Of a DNA stretch of 64,000 nt, positions 48,293 through 60,200 are shown one piece after another. The stretch is from contig RWJK01001941.1 in assembly GCA_004335835.1 (NCBI GenBank), positions 27,026 through 91,025 on the forward strand, given 5' to 3'. Made by a program: the position numbers and the translations under genes. The notes beneath the pieces were generated by a model. It searched no databases, had not been told where the DNA came from, and worked only from the letters and a program-made list of their open reading frames with translations. Position 1 is the first letter of the stretch. Every line of letters begins with the position of its first letter. This DNA comes from Scenedesmus sp. ARA3 (lineage: Eukaryota > Chlorophyta > Chlorophyceae > Sphaeropleales > Scenedesmaceae).

Positions 48293-51200
48293 GTTTACCA
48301 TGACGCTGTTGTAACAGGCGGAGCGCAGTGCCGCCAACGCGCTGCTGCCAGCAGTGCACGTGTACCAGGCCTACTATGCAGCTTCACCTGAGCAGGCTGC
48401 CTTTCAAGCTGCAGTGGCGCGTGAGAGCAGCATGTTTGGGGACCTCATCCGCGCAAAGCAGCACCTGGTGCTTCCTCTGGACATGGGCCAGGACAGCCTG
48501 AAGCAGGTGGGGTTCAGGGTGTTACAAATGAGCAGTAGATTTCAGGTTTCAGGGCTTTGGATGGCGGCAATGTTCTCAGCATCCAGGTAGCAGTGGGCCT
48601 GCTGTCGGTGTCTGTTTGGCGGTGTGTCTGTGCGACACAAACTATCATAGTGCAGAACAGGTGTACAGGTGCGTCCTTCCCTAAAACTGCTGCCTGCCTG
48701 CCTGCCTGCCTGCCTACCTGCCTTCCTGCCCGCCTGCTCGCGCCTGCCGCCCGCCGTTACGCGCAGCTGCTGCCGCCGCTAGCAGAGCAGACCCAAGCGC
48801 TGCAGCTGCAGCAGCGCAACACCGGCCGCAGCGCACTCGCCCAGGGCCCCCACGCCCCAAACCCCAATGACCTGTGGCTCGACGTCTACTCAGCAAATGC
48901 ACTGAGCAGGGTCGGGGGTTTAGGGAGGCGGCTAAAACCCGTGCCGTGCCGTCTGGTGGTGGATGTGCGCGAGTTCATGTCAGGTCTGCCTGCAGTGCTG
49001 CACCAGCAGGGCTTCCGGCTGACACCCATCACCCTGGAGGTATGTGTGTTATACTAATTTTGTCTGTTTTGGGGTTCTACTTGTGCTGCTTGTAGCGGCG
49101 ATGTCAGTTTTCTGTTGCCAGCGTGTTATGATACCAATTCTCCCAGCAGGGTTGGTGTGGTGGATGTGCATGAATTCATGTCGGCGCTGCCTGCGGTGCT
49201 GCACCAGCAAGGCTTGCGGTTGACACCCATAACCCTGGAGGTACGGTTCTGTGGTTGTTAATATGACTCTTGGCGCTTTTATTGGTTTGAACTGCTTGCT
49301 AGTAGCAGAGGTCTTCTTGAGAAGTGGGTTTTGCAGTATGTGGTAAAAATGTCTGCTGTTGCGTGCAAGTGAATTGCTCTGTGGTCAGCTTGGGTCGTGG
49401 TGGTTTTAGGTGCAAGTTCATGTCAGGGCTGCCTGTGGTACTGGTGACCTTTCATAACAGACTGTGGCTCCTAAACCCTGCCCCCCTGCTTCTTAAACCC
49501 TAAACCCAGGTCGGTGACTACGTGCTAAGCCCCGAGGTGGTGGTGAAGCACAAGGCCCTGCCCGACCTTTTCCGACAAACCCTGCCATCTGTGCCTGTTG
49601 AACTTTAATCCCAGGTCGGGGACTACGTGCTAAGCCCTGAGGTGGTGGTTGAGCGCAAGGCCCTGCCCGACCTGTTCGCCTCGTTGGGCAGTGGCCGGCT
49701 GTACCACCAGGCTGAGGCGATGGTGAAGGGCTACAAGACACCCATGCTGCTCATCGAGTTTGACGGCGATAAGGTAAGAAAGCAGTGTGAAGCACAGTAG
49801 CAAAATGACATAGCACTGGCTGCTTGTACGTGAGATGCTGTTCATTGAATTTTGTGGGTCAAATCTGCCGCTCCAATGACTGTGGGCGGCAATTGGAAAG
49901 GTGGCTGTACCACCAGGCTGAGGCGATGATCAACGGCTACAAGACACCCATGCTGGTCATCGAGTTTGACGGCGATAAGGTGAGCAATGGGGTTGAGTTG
50001 ACATTGGCGACAGTAACACAGCACTGGCTGCATGCTCCTGAGATGCTGCTCAGTGAGTTGATGTGAAGAATGTGATAAGTAGGTAGGCTTCACCTATTGT
50101 CTACGCAGCAGCGCTGCACAGCCCTCACAGGGTGACTGTCATGGTCAGGATGACAACCTTTTCTGACACATTCACCTCTACAATGCCTGATCGACTCTGC
50201 AGGCCTTTTGCCTGACCCACCCCTCGGAGGTGGCCGGCTGCGCTTGCTTGTCACTGGTGTCCAAACTCACGGATTTTAGTACAGGTACATCGCAGCATGC
50301 AATGACATTGCTGCCATCTGTACTGCTGCCCTCCCGCCCTCAGGCCTTCTGCCTGACTGGCGCCTCGGAGGTGGCTGACTGCACTTATTTGTCACTGGTG
50401 TCCAAGACCCTGATGCTTTGTTTCCAAAAGTGAATGACACTGCAGCTGCTGCCCTGCTGCTCCTCTGCAGGCCTTCTGCCTGACCGGCCCCTCAGAGGTG
50501 GCTGACTGCTTGGACAGCACAAGCCAACAGGCACGGCTAGTCACATGCGCTTCTGACACCGCTGCCCCTGGCACTGCTTTCCGCATCCAACTGACCTGCA
50601 GGCAGGGTGTCTGACATGCCCAGTCTCTGCATCTCATGCACAGTTCGTGACTTTAGCATGTGCCCCTTGCCCTGCCCCACTGCTGACCTGGCACACTCGT
50701 TGCTGCAGGCCTTCTGCCTGACCGGCCCCTCAGAGGTGGCTGACTGCCTAGACAGCAGCAGGAGCCCACAGGCACGTCTGGTCACATGCCCTGCTGATAC
50801 AGCTGCCCCTGACACTGCATTCCCGCATGCAACTGCCCTGCAGGCAGAGTGTCCGACATGTGGGACTGATGCCCGTTCTCTGCATCTCATGCACAGCTGG
50901 TGACTTCAGCACGTGCCTCTTGCCCTCCTTCACTGCCCAACTGGCGCACTCGTTGCTGCAGGCCTTCTGCCTGACAGGCCCCTCAGAGGTGGCTGACTGC
51001 CTTGACAGCAGGAGCCCACAGGCGCGGCTGGTCACATGCCCTGCTGATACAGCTGCCCCTGGCACTGCCTTCCCGCATCCCGCTGCCCTGCAGGCAGAGT
51101 ATCCAACATGTGGGACTGATGCCCGTTGTCTGCACCTCATGCACAGCTAGTGACTTCAGCACGTGCCTCTAAGAGGCAAAATTACCCTGCCCCACTGCTG

Positions 51201-52433
51201 ACCTGGCACACTCGTTGCTGCAGGCCTTCTGCCTTACGGGCCCCTCAGAGGTGGCTGACTGCCTTGACAGCAGGAGCCCACAGGCGCGGCTGGTGCTGCT
51301 GCTGCTGCACTTCCCAAAGCTGAGGTGAGCCCGCCATTGTGTATGATGCATTGACGTTTTGACGTCACTGTATTGTTATGCAAATCTAATCTCTTGCCAA
51401 CTTGTGTCACATTTTGTTGGCAGCTGGGCGCCGGTGGCGGTCTCCTTTTGGAGGCGATGCCAATAACTGCATGCAAAATGATGGCTGATGCATTCGACAC
51501 ACCGCGACAAAGAACAGCTGGTGTGCACTCACAAGCTTTGGATCTGTGTGCGCATGTGGGCTGCTGATGTAGCCATCCGCCCTTGCTGTCTGTTGCGTCT
51601 GCTCGCAGGCTGCTGTGGTCCCGCAGCCAGCACGCTACAGGGGAGCTGTTCCGGCCTGTTCTGCACACCTTGTCATCTTGATGTCTGTTCACTGCCTTGT
51701 TGTTTGTTGCTTCTGCTCGCAGGCTGCTGTGGTCCCGCAGCCAGCATGCCACAGGGGAGCTGTTCCTAGCACTGAAAAGGAGCAACCAGCAGCCTTTAAC
51801 CTGCCTGCGCACCTGCCTGCACAACCTTCTGCTGTCTGTTGCACCTTCACTCAGGCTGCTGTGGTCCCGCAATTAGCGCGCCACTGGGGAGCTGTTTCTG
51901 GCCTGTTCTGAACACCTTGTTATTTTCTGTTTTCTGCCGCCTTGCTGTCTGTTGCGTCACCAGAGGGGAGCCGTTCCTGTCCCTGTGCTGGCTCTGCTCC
52001 TGGCTCTGTCACCCTCCTGCACAACCTTCTGCTGTCTGTTGCGTCTTCACTCAGGCTGCTGTGGTCCCACAGCCAGCACGCCACCGGGGAGCTGTTCCTG
52101 GCATGTTCTGCACACATTGTCATCTTTACTTATGTTCACTGCCTTGTTGTCTATTGCTTCTGCTCACAGGTTGCTATGGTTCCGCAGCCAGCATGCAACC
52201 AGGGAGCTGTTCCTGGCCTGTTCGGCACACTTTGTTGGGGGCCTTGTGGCTATTTATTTATCCGCCGCCTTGCTGTCTGTTGCGTGGCCACGCAGGCTAT
52301 TGTGGTCCCGCAGCCAGCACGCCACAGGGGAGCTGTTCCTGGCGCTGAAGCGCAACCAGGAGGAGCCGGAGCCAGCAGCAGCAGCACTCGTGGGCCTGCC
52401 AGCCGGCACAGCAGCAGCAGCAGGGGCTGGCGA

Positions 52434-52468
<35 letters not shown>

Positions 52469-52831
52469 ATGGTGATGCTGGCGGCAGCACTATCAGCAGT
52501 GCTATGGTGTCAGGCTCAGCTGCTGCTGCATCCTTAGTAGCTCATCAAGCACAGGTACGCATGAGTTTCCTGCCGCGGTGCATCACTGTTACCCTGGTTG
52601 AAGGCGACATCTGTGTGCATTGCAAAAGACGCACAGACACATCAATGTGCTCTATTTGAACCATGCATACAGCAAGCAGCAACAAACGCAGGCAGTGCTG
52701 CACCTGCTGTGCTGCAAACACATTCTGCAACGTCATTCGTTCACTTGAGCAGCTCTGATGCTGCTGTTGCTGCTGCTGTTGCTGCTGATACCATAACAAT
52801 GTGCTGGATGATACATCGCATGTTTCCACCG

Positions 52832-52925
<94 letters not shown>

Positions 52926-53176
52926 AGGTTGCGGAGCGCCAGGAGTCTGTTGTGAACCAGGCCGCACTGGACCTGCTGCTGCGGCTGCCTGGCGTGACTG
53001 ACTCAAACTGGCGCTCCATTGTGAATGGCTGCAGCAGCTTGCAGCAGCTGACACAACTAAATGTGCAGCAGTTAGAGGAGCTGATGGGCAGCAGCAGAGG
53101 GGCCCGCATGCTGCACGACTTCCTGCAAGCACCCTGCCCTGTAGCACAGACGATTGGGCCGCTTGGGGGCGGCTGA
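41300..53176 (+). CDS. XPF/ERCC4/Rad1 structure-specific DNA repair endonuclease subunit
   Basis: Fifteen exons close in phase to 1458 aa: 41300-41546, 42012-42566, 42865-43061, 43290-43379, 43898-43992, 44755-44895, 45222-45381, 46135-47171, 47463-48087, 48318-48506, 48767-49039, 49615-49773, 51224-51324, 52296-52554, 52928-53176. XPF landmarks are LLGYEQQIVQEMLEQDAL, CFVTTRILVVDILSHRI, GMIILNAHKV, FLRAFSDSANAF, RRLLLFPRFHASV, YDAITFLQHLEGLR, FVVVYDADLAFLRQLEIY, VVDVREFMSGLPAVLHQQG and the nuclease motif GDYVLSPEVVVERKALPD (E1216, R1217, K1218, D1222). RLLWSRSQHATGELF and a C-terminal helix-hairpin-helix (LLLRLPGVTDSNW) follow. With ERCC1/Rad10 it would cut 5' of lesions in nucleotide excision and interstrand-crosslink repair. 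At 1458 aa it is about 500 aa longer than human XPF, through polyQ, polyA and RGG-rich insertions in exons 2, 8 and 9. Confidence 0.95.
41851..41930 (+). repeat. Acceptor-side copy of XPF exon 2
   Basis: It repeats VVLILGATAWQQQLLLAELA in the right phase after an AAGTGCAG acceptor. It lies upstream of the intact exon (42012). Confidence 0.9.
42567..42660 (+). repeat. G-rich telomere-like imperfect repeat at the start of XPF intron 2
   Basis: GGGCTTAGGG, GAGGGCTTAGG and GGGGCTTAGGGCTCAAGG recur directly after the donor, giving a clustered G-run region. Confidence 0.6.
42812..42860 (+). repeat. (CTG)n tract directly before the XPF exon 3 acceptor
   Basis: About 16 units ending in CTGCCAG, the acceptor. 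Confidence 0.95.
43640..43850 (+). repeat. (CTG)n tract with assembly gap before XPF exon 5
   Basis: CTG/CCG units run to 43728. A gap of 61 N (43729-43789) follows, and CTG resumes to 43846. The tract is therefore probably longer than shown. Confidence 0.95.
43729..43789. other. Assembly gap (61 N)
   Basis: A run of N inside a triplet repeat in XPF intron 4. It does not touch an exon. Confidence 1.
44255..44705 (+). repeat. Acceptor-side copies of XPF exon 6 (three clear, two decayed)
   Basis: Copies near 44350-44415, 44521-44585 and 44638-44700 repeat the acceptor and the frame NAKLDLADLAAAT of the intact exon (44755). Weaker remnants lie near 44260-44300 and 44461-44500. All are upstream. 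Confidence 0.9.
45110..45172 (+). repeat. Acceptor-side copy of XPF exon 7
   Basis: CTGCTGCAG is followed by TAVRDLAIVQSFSA. It lies upstream of the intact exon (TAVRDLASVQSLSS, 45222). Confidence 0.9.
45440..45950 (+). repeat. Four donor-side copies of XPF exon 7
   Basis: Copies near 45445-45475, 45530-45592, 45660-45706 and 45893-45948 repeat SIWLYHEATHVIYEQ variants and a GT donor. All lie downstream of the intact exon (ends 45381). Confidence 0.9.
48240..48292 (+). repeat. (CTG)n tract near the XPF exon 10 acceptor
   Basis: About 16 units, 25 nt before the TTGTAACAG acceptor. Confidence 0.95.
49147..49440 (+). repeat. Donor-side copies of XPF exon 11
   Basis: 49147-49240 repeats VVDVHEFMSALPAVLHQQGL through LTPITLE and the GTACGG donor. 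A shorter remnant (KFMSGLPVVL-like) lies near 49405-49440. Both lie downstream of the intact exon. Confidence 0.9.
49511..49605 (+). repeat. Acceptor-side copy of XPF exon 12 with a broken active site
   Basis: It repeats the acceptor and GDYVLSPEVVVKHKALPDLF. The catalytic ERK is changed to KHK. It lies upstream of the intact exon (49615). Confidence 0.95.
49896..49980 (+). repeat. Donor-side copy of XPF exon 12
   Basis: It repeats LYHQAEAMINGYKTPMLVIE to FDGDK plus the GTGAGC donor. It lies downstream of the intact exon. Confidence 0.95.
50200..51085 (+). repeat. Five acceptor-side copies of XPF exon 13
   Basis: Copies begin near 50203, 50343, 50470, 50709 and 50962. Each repeats the intron tail (GTTGCTGCAG or similar), AFCLTGPSEVADC and, in the nearer ones, SPQARLV. 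All are upstream of the intact exon (51224). Copies closer to it are more similar. Confidence 0.95.
51605..52225 (+). repeat. Four to five acceptor-side copies of XPF exon 14
   Basis: Copies near 51609, 51720, 51855, 52055 and 52169 repeat GCTGCTGTGGTCCCGCAGCC variants (WSRSQHATGELFL in frame) after CTCGCAG or CTCAG acceptors. A fragment lies near 51960. All are upstream of the intact exon (52296). Confidence 0.9.
52845..52926 (+). repeat. (CTG)n tract forming the XPF exon 15 acceptor
   Basis: About 27 units run without a break into CTGCAG, so the repeat itself makes the polypyrimidine-like 3' splice site. Confidence 0.98.
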
Positions 53177-53519
53177 TTTGGCGGGGTGTGGCAGTGAGAG
53201 GGTGATATATGAATGAATGAGCTACGCGTGGTGTGTTCACACTTAACGCCCGCGATGGCGACGTTGCTATGGCTTAAATGGTAACATGATGATGACTTCA
53301 CGCCCGCGTACTACTTAGTAAGTCAAGGAAGGGGCCGTGTGTGGCGATGAGGATGCCTCATGCGCCTCCACCCCTCTACCATAGAGGGTGATATGGCAAA
53401 TGCCATGCATGCCGAATTGATACTGGTAATAAGACAGCCCGCTCAGCAGCTTTGCGGCCAATACATGCATGTACAGCATCATGACATGATGGCATGTACA
53501 GCACTATGAGCGCACTTGA

Positions 53520-53835
53520 TGCATGCAAAGCAGGGTTCAGGGTACAGAACAGCCTCAGTGACTGTCGCTGCGGCCACATCCGGCCCTGCAGCCGCTGCGG
53601 CAGCAGGCTGCTGTAATGAATGCTTGTAATGAATGCAATCGGCAAATGTCTTTATAAGGCTGCTGCTTGCAAGCAGCACAATTGTCGTGCAAGTGCTTGT
53701 GCTGACAGTTGCCTGATTGCGCCGCGCATCCTGCATACGTTTTATACAATGTGCACGTGCTAACGTTTACCGTGCACGAGGGCAAACCATGGTTGCAAGG
53801 TTTGCGTGTTGCATGCAGGGAGAACTTCCTGTGAC
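53520..53835 (-). repeat. Dispersed repeat, copy 2 (inverted relative to 6725-7260)
   Basis: The reverse complement matches the copy at 6725-7260 in two blocks in the same order, with weaker similarity between. It holds the two TGTAA motifs downstream of XPF. Confidence 0.65.
53612..53629 (+). terminator. Two TGTAA polyadenylation-like signals downstream of XPF
   Basis: TGTAA at 53612-53616 and 53625-53629, about 440 nt past the XPF stop. Because they lie inside a dispersed repeat, their use is uncertain. Confidence 0.35.
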
Positions 53836-53935
53836 GAAATGAAGCTGTATCCAAGCAGTGCCAGTTACGGCCGGTAACGGTTACGCATGGCGGCGGCGGC
53901 GGCCGGTAACGGGCAGTAACGGTTACGGGTGCAGC
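53835..53935. repeat. GGTAACGG-type repeat, copy 1
   Basis: About 100 bp nearly identical to 55806-55908, including GAAGCTGTATCCAAGCAGTG, CGGTAACGGTTACGCATGGC and a GCG run. It is cut by the N gap at 53936. Confidence 0.9.
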
Positions 53936-53985
53936 NNNNNNNNNNNNNNNNNNNNNNNNNNNNNNNNNNNNNNNNNNNNNNNNNN
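53936..53985. other. Assembly gap (50 N)
   Basis: A run of N directly after the GGTAACGG-type repeat. Confidence 1.
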
Positions 53986-54215
53986 GCCCCCCCTGCTGGC
54001 CTGCTGCCATCAAGCGCTGTGACCTTTCACACTTGCTGTGCATATACATTGACTTAAAATCCAGAATAACAAATCGGGCTTTACCCTTTTTGCCAAATCT
54101 GTTGCTAAAACTGCTATTTTGCTGCTTTGCGTATGTATGGCACCTTCTTGTTGTGATGTTGCATTGCTGCATTTAATCTTAGGATACTCATGATTGACAC
54201 ACACTCTGCATGCAG

Positions 54216-57200
54216 AAACTTGAACTTCAACATGTTGGGTGGCAATCTGGTGCTGTTGGCAAAGCTTCCAGACATATTTCCCAACCTCCGTCACCTGGGG
54301 TGGGTGCTGTGCAGGCAGTTTTTGTGATGGCCTAGGCAGCGGGGCATGTGGCAGCGGAACAGCCCAAAAGCGGCCCTTAGGTCAGCAAGCATAACACCTT
54401 GCAGTCGCACGCAGAATGTGGTTGCCTTGCACAACAGGCACGCAGCAGGCATGTCAAGACATGCCCTGGTCTCGTTCACAGTGTGTGATGAAGTGCAGGT
54501 ATTGCATTGCTTACACTGCCTCATAATGTGCTGCGTGTAGGCTGGCGCACTGCAGTGCTGGCAAATATGCCAAAGAATATGCTTGGCAGCAGACCGAGCC
54601 AGAATTTTGCATGGATGGCAACATCAGCAGTGCATGCTTCTGCCCTGAGGATTCGTGGTACAATATGAGTGTCATCCCCAGTGCAGGGGATGCCCTGCAT
54701 GCTTTTCAAACAACTGGCGATTTGCGAGCGTCAATGGTGCATGGCATCACGAGGATGATGTATGGAACGATCCCAAGCAGCTGGGGTTTCAAATCAAGCG
54801 GACAACCTGCAGCGTGGCACAACACTCTGACAAGCGTGTAAGTAGGTGCTGGTACATGATTTAACTGAGAGAGGATAGTTCCATACATAGTATGCTGAAG
54901 AACTACAGCTGGGCAACGGCAACACTCACACGCACACACAACACAATACAACACAACAACGCAACATACATTTGACTCATACCTGTGGCCACCAACCTAA
55001 TTGAGTTGTACCATTTTTTTTTTGTTATGCATACTTGAGTCGAATGTGCCTGTTGCCTTGTAGGAGTGGCATAGCCACAGAACACAGCTAGCTTAACTCG
55101 GAGTTTAGGCTAAGGATATTCTGAATACCACCTAAATACAAATGCCTAATGCCCTGAAACCCTTTTAAAGCATGCCCCACCTTTTCGGACTTTTTGACTT
55201 TTTGCAGAATAAACTACTAAATAACATTTTGCAGTTGCGCCTGCTGTGGGGCCGTTTGCATGGGTTTGCAGTTTTAGACTGTTGGTGGTCAACACTAGGG
55301 TTCAGCACGTCACAACTTGCAGCCCTAAACCCTCCCCAGTGCAGCGCAGTTGCGCCATGCAGATCATGTGCGTAAACGTAGCATAGCCACGCTGGGCAGC
55401 TGCCCAGCTGGCACTGTCTGTTGTCTGGGTGGCGCAGCCTACAAGCATGAGCATGGATGTGCGCTTTGTGCGCTGCTGTCACTGCAAGAGAAACTGGGAG
55501 TTCAGCCTGATGCACTCTGCAGTGAGCAGCTGCTGCAAGACTCCCGGCTAATAACTATCGAATCCGATTCGATGATCGAAGTCGTGATGCGTAGTCGTTG
55601 CCATCCTGCGATACGGGGACATGGCGTGCCAGAACCAGCGAAACAGATCGACACTACCACCACCCATCACAACTGGCGACTTGCTGTGCTGCAACATCCT
55701 AAGCTAGCCGACTCGGATACCGCTCAATACCCTTGAATGTGTTTGTATGGAACGTTGTTGCTGTGCTTGTCGACACTCCGCTGTTGTGTATCGTCAGCGA
55801 TGACGGGATGAAGCTGTATCCAAGCAGTGCCGGTTACGGCCGGTAACGGTTACGCATGGCGGCGGCGGCGGCGGCCGGTAACGGGCAGTAACGGTTACGG
55901 GTGCAGCGGTTGGCAGCAGCCGGTAACGGCCGGTAACGGCGGCGGCAGCGGTAGGCGGCACTTTCCGCAGCCGCCGCTAGCGGCACCGTAGTGCATGTAA
56001 CTACAGTCGCCCAAACCGTAACACCGACATGCCGCCGACGTGGCTTACACTGCAGTTACAACTAGCGCGAGCACCGCTCAATGCACCGCACAGCCGCACA
56101 GCCGCACAGTCGCCAGCATCAGTAACGGCTGGTAATGGTTACGGGTTGTGGGGGCACAGCGGCAGCCGGTCACGGCCGGTAACGGTTACGCACACGCCGC
56201 CCGGCGGCCGGTTACGGCCGGTAACGGTTACGGTGGTAACAGGTTCTTCCTGTCACAGCGAATGCCCAGCACACGAGGTTGCACTTTGTCGAGAGTTGCA
56301 GCAGAATATGATACTGGGCGACACGGAGCAGCACAAAAATTTATGCGTTCACGTGTGTTCGCGACAACCTATGGTTAGCTGCTGACACGCAGCTGACAGC
56401 TGACGCATGAAAACGTGCCAAGGTTTCCTGGAACACCACTAACAACCTCAACTTTCTTAGCATGCAACTCGTCCAGCATCACGATGCACTTTGACAGTAA
56501 GCAGGGCACCCAAGGCCTTAGCTTCAGCAACCTGGCTTTTCGAGCTTTTTGGCACTTTTTTGCATTTGGACGGCACTGCACAGCGCAGGCGCACCAGCCG
56601 CCGCTGCTGCAGCGCAGACAGCTGGCCCCCAACCCACGTGGGGTGCACCCCACCCGCACGCATTGTGAACGCCACAGTATAAAGCCTCGCAGCGACGAAC
56701 AGGGACGCAAGCCCGCAAAATGTTTGCATGGTCCGTACGGAAGAGTATCATTGCGGTCAGGACGCTCCTGGGTTGAGCTTTATGCTTTGATTTGCTTCAA
56801 TAGACACCAACAACTTGTCGCACCTCGCCAAAGTCTGAGCTTGAATCACCGTCTTGTCTGCTGACTGTGTTGCGTAATCTGCTGCCTTGTAACAGCAATC
56901 TGGCTGGTCATGCGATGCTGTACGGGGACATTCCTGCTGCATGGTACAATCAATCGGCATTTCCACAGCTGTACTACGTGAAGTTAAAGGGCACAAATAT
57001 CAGGCCAGACACCAGGAAGCTGAGCTGGGTCAACCGTAAGTACTGTCGCAGAATTAGTTGTGGTTGCAACCTCATCTCATCTGTCAGCCAAGACCTCACA
57101 CGCCTGCTTTACAATAAGTGCATCAAACGATGTGGTTTGCCAGCATATCTTGGGCATGTAGCGACGTGCAAGATGTTGTGCTGGTGTTGTGTTGCAGCTG

Positions 57201-60200
57201 CTCCTTGCAACCTCGTCACCTGGGGCCTTCGCGACAGTGGTGAAAGTGCGACGTCAATCACAAGTTGGCTCAAGAACTGCTCCCAGGACGGCAATGATGC
57301 TCTGGCATGCATCAAATGTGATTGGTGGCCGGCCAGATCTTCAGCACCCTGGTATCATGACATACTTGATGCTAGCGTGACATGTGGCAACTACTTTTCT
57401 CAAGATGGCGCTCGTTTGTTCAACAATGGCAGTTCAGCGTACCCTTGCAGCCAGCATCCAGGGTATGTGCTGAACAGTACAGCAGTGAATGAAACCCTGG
57501 TCTACTCGTCAGCATCCCCACTAGACCTTTGCTGCTTCTTTCAAGCAACATGTGGTCTTGCGTATGAAAATGGGTTGCCCTATCAGTGCAATGCTGCTGC
57601 TGGGAGGACTTCTGATGTCGCAAAAGCTGCTGCTGTCAACCCAACTGAAGAAACCTGCTGCAAAGTGTTTGTGGCAACCTGTGCAGCTGCGTTCATAAAT
57701 GGCACGGCCCATCAATGCCCCACTGTAGGCATGTACCAGTTGGTGAATCTTGCCTCGACTACTGTGAATGACTTTACATGTTGCCAATTCGCGCCAACAT
57801 GTGGAACTGCATACAGAAGTGGTGCTTCTTACCAATGTCCAGTTGGCTACACACCACGCAGCAGTCAATCAAGATGGAGCCCGCCAAGTACAACAACATG
57901 CTGCCAGCCAGACATAATTACAGCTGACGTGCTGTGTATAAATAGCACCCAGGATCAGCCAGCCTTAGCGCCTTTGGGCGACTGCCCTGATCCTGATGGG
58001 CAGTGCTGTTACCAGTCGTCTTGTGGCGCCGTGATATTGTTCAACAGAAGCAGCCTTGTCATCACTGGTGTTGCCCCGTATGCGTGCCCGGGAGGGATGG
58101 TGCGAAATGCCAGCACTGACAACATTGCCAATGTGACAGCAGGAGACTGCGGTTGCTATTCAGTCACCTGTGGGAGTTATTTCCCTGATGGCACCGCCTT
58201 TACTTGCTCTGCTGGGTATCAATACAACCCTGCAATGAGCAATGAAACAGCGCTGTATGGTGACGATTCATGCTGCGTAAGTGTATTTGACACGGCTTCG
58301 TGCGCTGCAGCAGCGTCTTGCACGTGTCAATCAACCATTGTCAAGATGTCAAATACCAAACTCAGCATCATAGCATCATCAGTGTGGTCGTGAGTTTGGT
58401 GCAGACTTTACTTCATCTATGCATGTGAGCCCACAGACGCTCTGTCATCAACCCATCTTTCATTAGAGGCTCGGGTGAAACACATCACTTGCTGCTGCTG
58501 ACTGCAGACAAGACTGCTGCCTGATGTGGTTGTTAGCCAGACCCTGTGGCCTGCAGACGGCAAGTTGATGATGGGTGACACATGCAACATCACTGTTACG
58601 GTGATAAACATGGGGCAATGGCAGGCGACCAATGCAGTTGTTTCGCACACACTGCCAATGGGGCTGCAACCAACTGCACCTATCCCACATGGTGAGCCTC
58701 GTGTGCGCTCAACTGCCAACTCACAGACAGCTGCAGCATGACAGCAGTATTTGGATGAGAGTTCATGATGACATTGGCATGTCTGTCGGCATTGTATCTT
58801 GCTGCCACTGCTGCCATGGCTGATCATGCGATTTGACTTGATGCAGGCTGCGTTGCGGCTGGCCAAACTGTCACATGTGGCCCATTAGACACGTTGGCTG
58901 TTGGCGGCAACAGTGCAACGACGTATAGCATTTTGGTAAAAGGCAATGGTGCCACAGACGTTTCCGGGCAGCCCGTGACAACATTTGTCGACATTTTGGC
59001 TGGTGCACCTGACGCCAACATCACCAATAGTGCAGCAGTGTCGTATGTTAGCCTTAACCGCACTTGCGGCCGGTACAATCCTGATGGCAGCCCTTTCAGC
59101 GACTGCCGCTTTGCCAATTGTACCTACAATAGCGCCGCTGCCACCAACAACAGCCCAAGCCAGGACGCTTGCTGTGTGAGTGTCAGCCTTGCTTGCCCTT
59201 GTACCCTGCAACTTTGTGTTATGCAAAGTAATGTATGCTGTAGTAAGGACAAACACAGTAATGGCAGGTATGCTGTTCTAAAGAGTCAGCATCTGGTTCA
59301 CATTCATATCATGCTGAGTAGCCTTGGAGCAGAAATATACGCTACATTGATGCAGCGGGTCGTGGGACCATGCATTGACTTCCCATCACCTGCTGTCATG
59401 CAGGTTGAAGTTTTTCCAGATGTGGTCGTTACCCAAGCCCTGACCCCTGCTGATGGGCAATTGCTCATAGGTGATACAGTGACAGCAACCTTCAACCTCA
59501 CTAACCAAGGCTCTGGCACAGGGTTGGATGTATACGTTGCACAAAAGCTGTCACCAGGGATGCAGTTTGTGGCTGTTCCCAATGGTGAGAATTGCGTACA
59601 CATTTGCCTGGACAATAAAGCAAACATTTGCATAGACTGCCATCTGTCTGTCCATGAGCAGGTTGTGTGTAAGCCTTGACTTTTCTGGGGTACCACTGTT
59701 ACAGCTGTCCTGACGTCACAAGTCAACACAGCATAAGTTGTGGAACTTTGCCTCACCAAATCTCTGCAGGTTGCTCTGTGCTGGGGCAGCAGCTGACTTG
59801 TGGGCCCATACCTACGCTAACTATTGGGAGCAGCATCACACACACCGCGACTGTGGCTGTGAACGCCACAGGTAGCTTTCACATAAACACCACTGCAGAG
59901 TGCTCAAGGGACATTGACAACACAAACAACCAAGCTCATTCGGCTGTCTCTGCCTACAGCACATGTGACCACTACAACTCTGATGGCAGCTCCTTTTGGT
60001 GCAATGTAAACTACAAGTTTGATGCAGCTGCAGCCGCACATCCTGCTCCATCCCAAGAAGTGTGCTGCTTGGTACGCAGTAGCAAGAAATCAGCACACCG
60101 CTCCTCGCCTTGACCTGTACTCTATTGTCAGCTTTCAGCAGCTAACTCTTTTGCCAGTGCAGTCATACTCTCACTCACTTGATGCCCTTGGTTATCGGCA

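Noticed and set aside
50200..51324. Exon 13 copies as a cassette of mutually exclusive exons
   Set aside because: The upstream copies repeat the exon start, and none that I could see keeps the exon-end LLLLHFPKLR with its GTGAGC donor. They are edge duplications, not full alternative exons.
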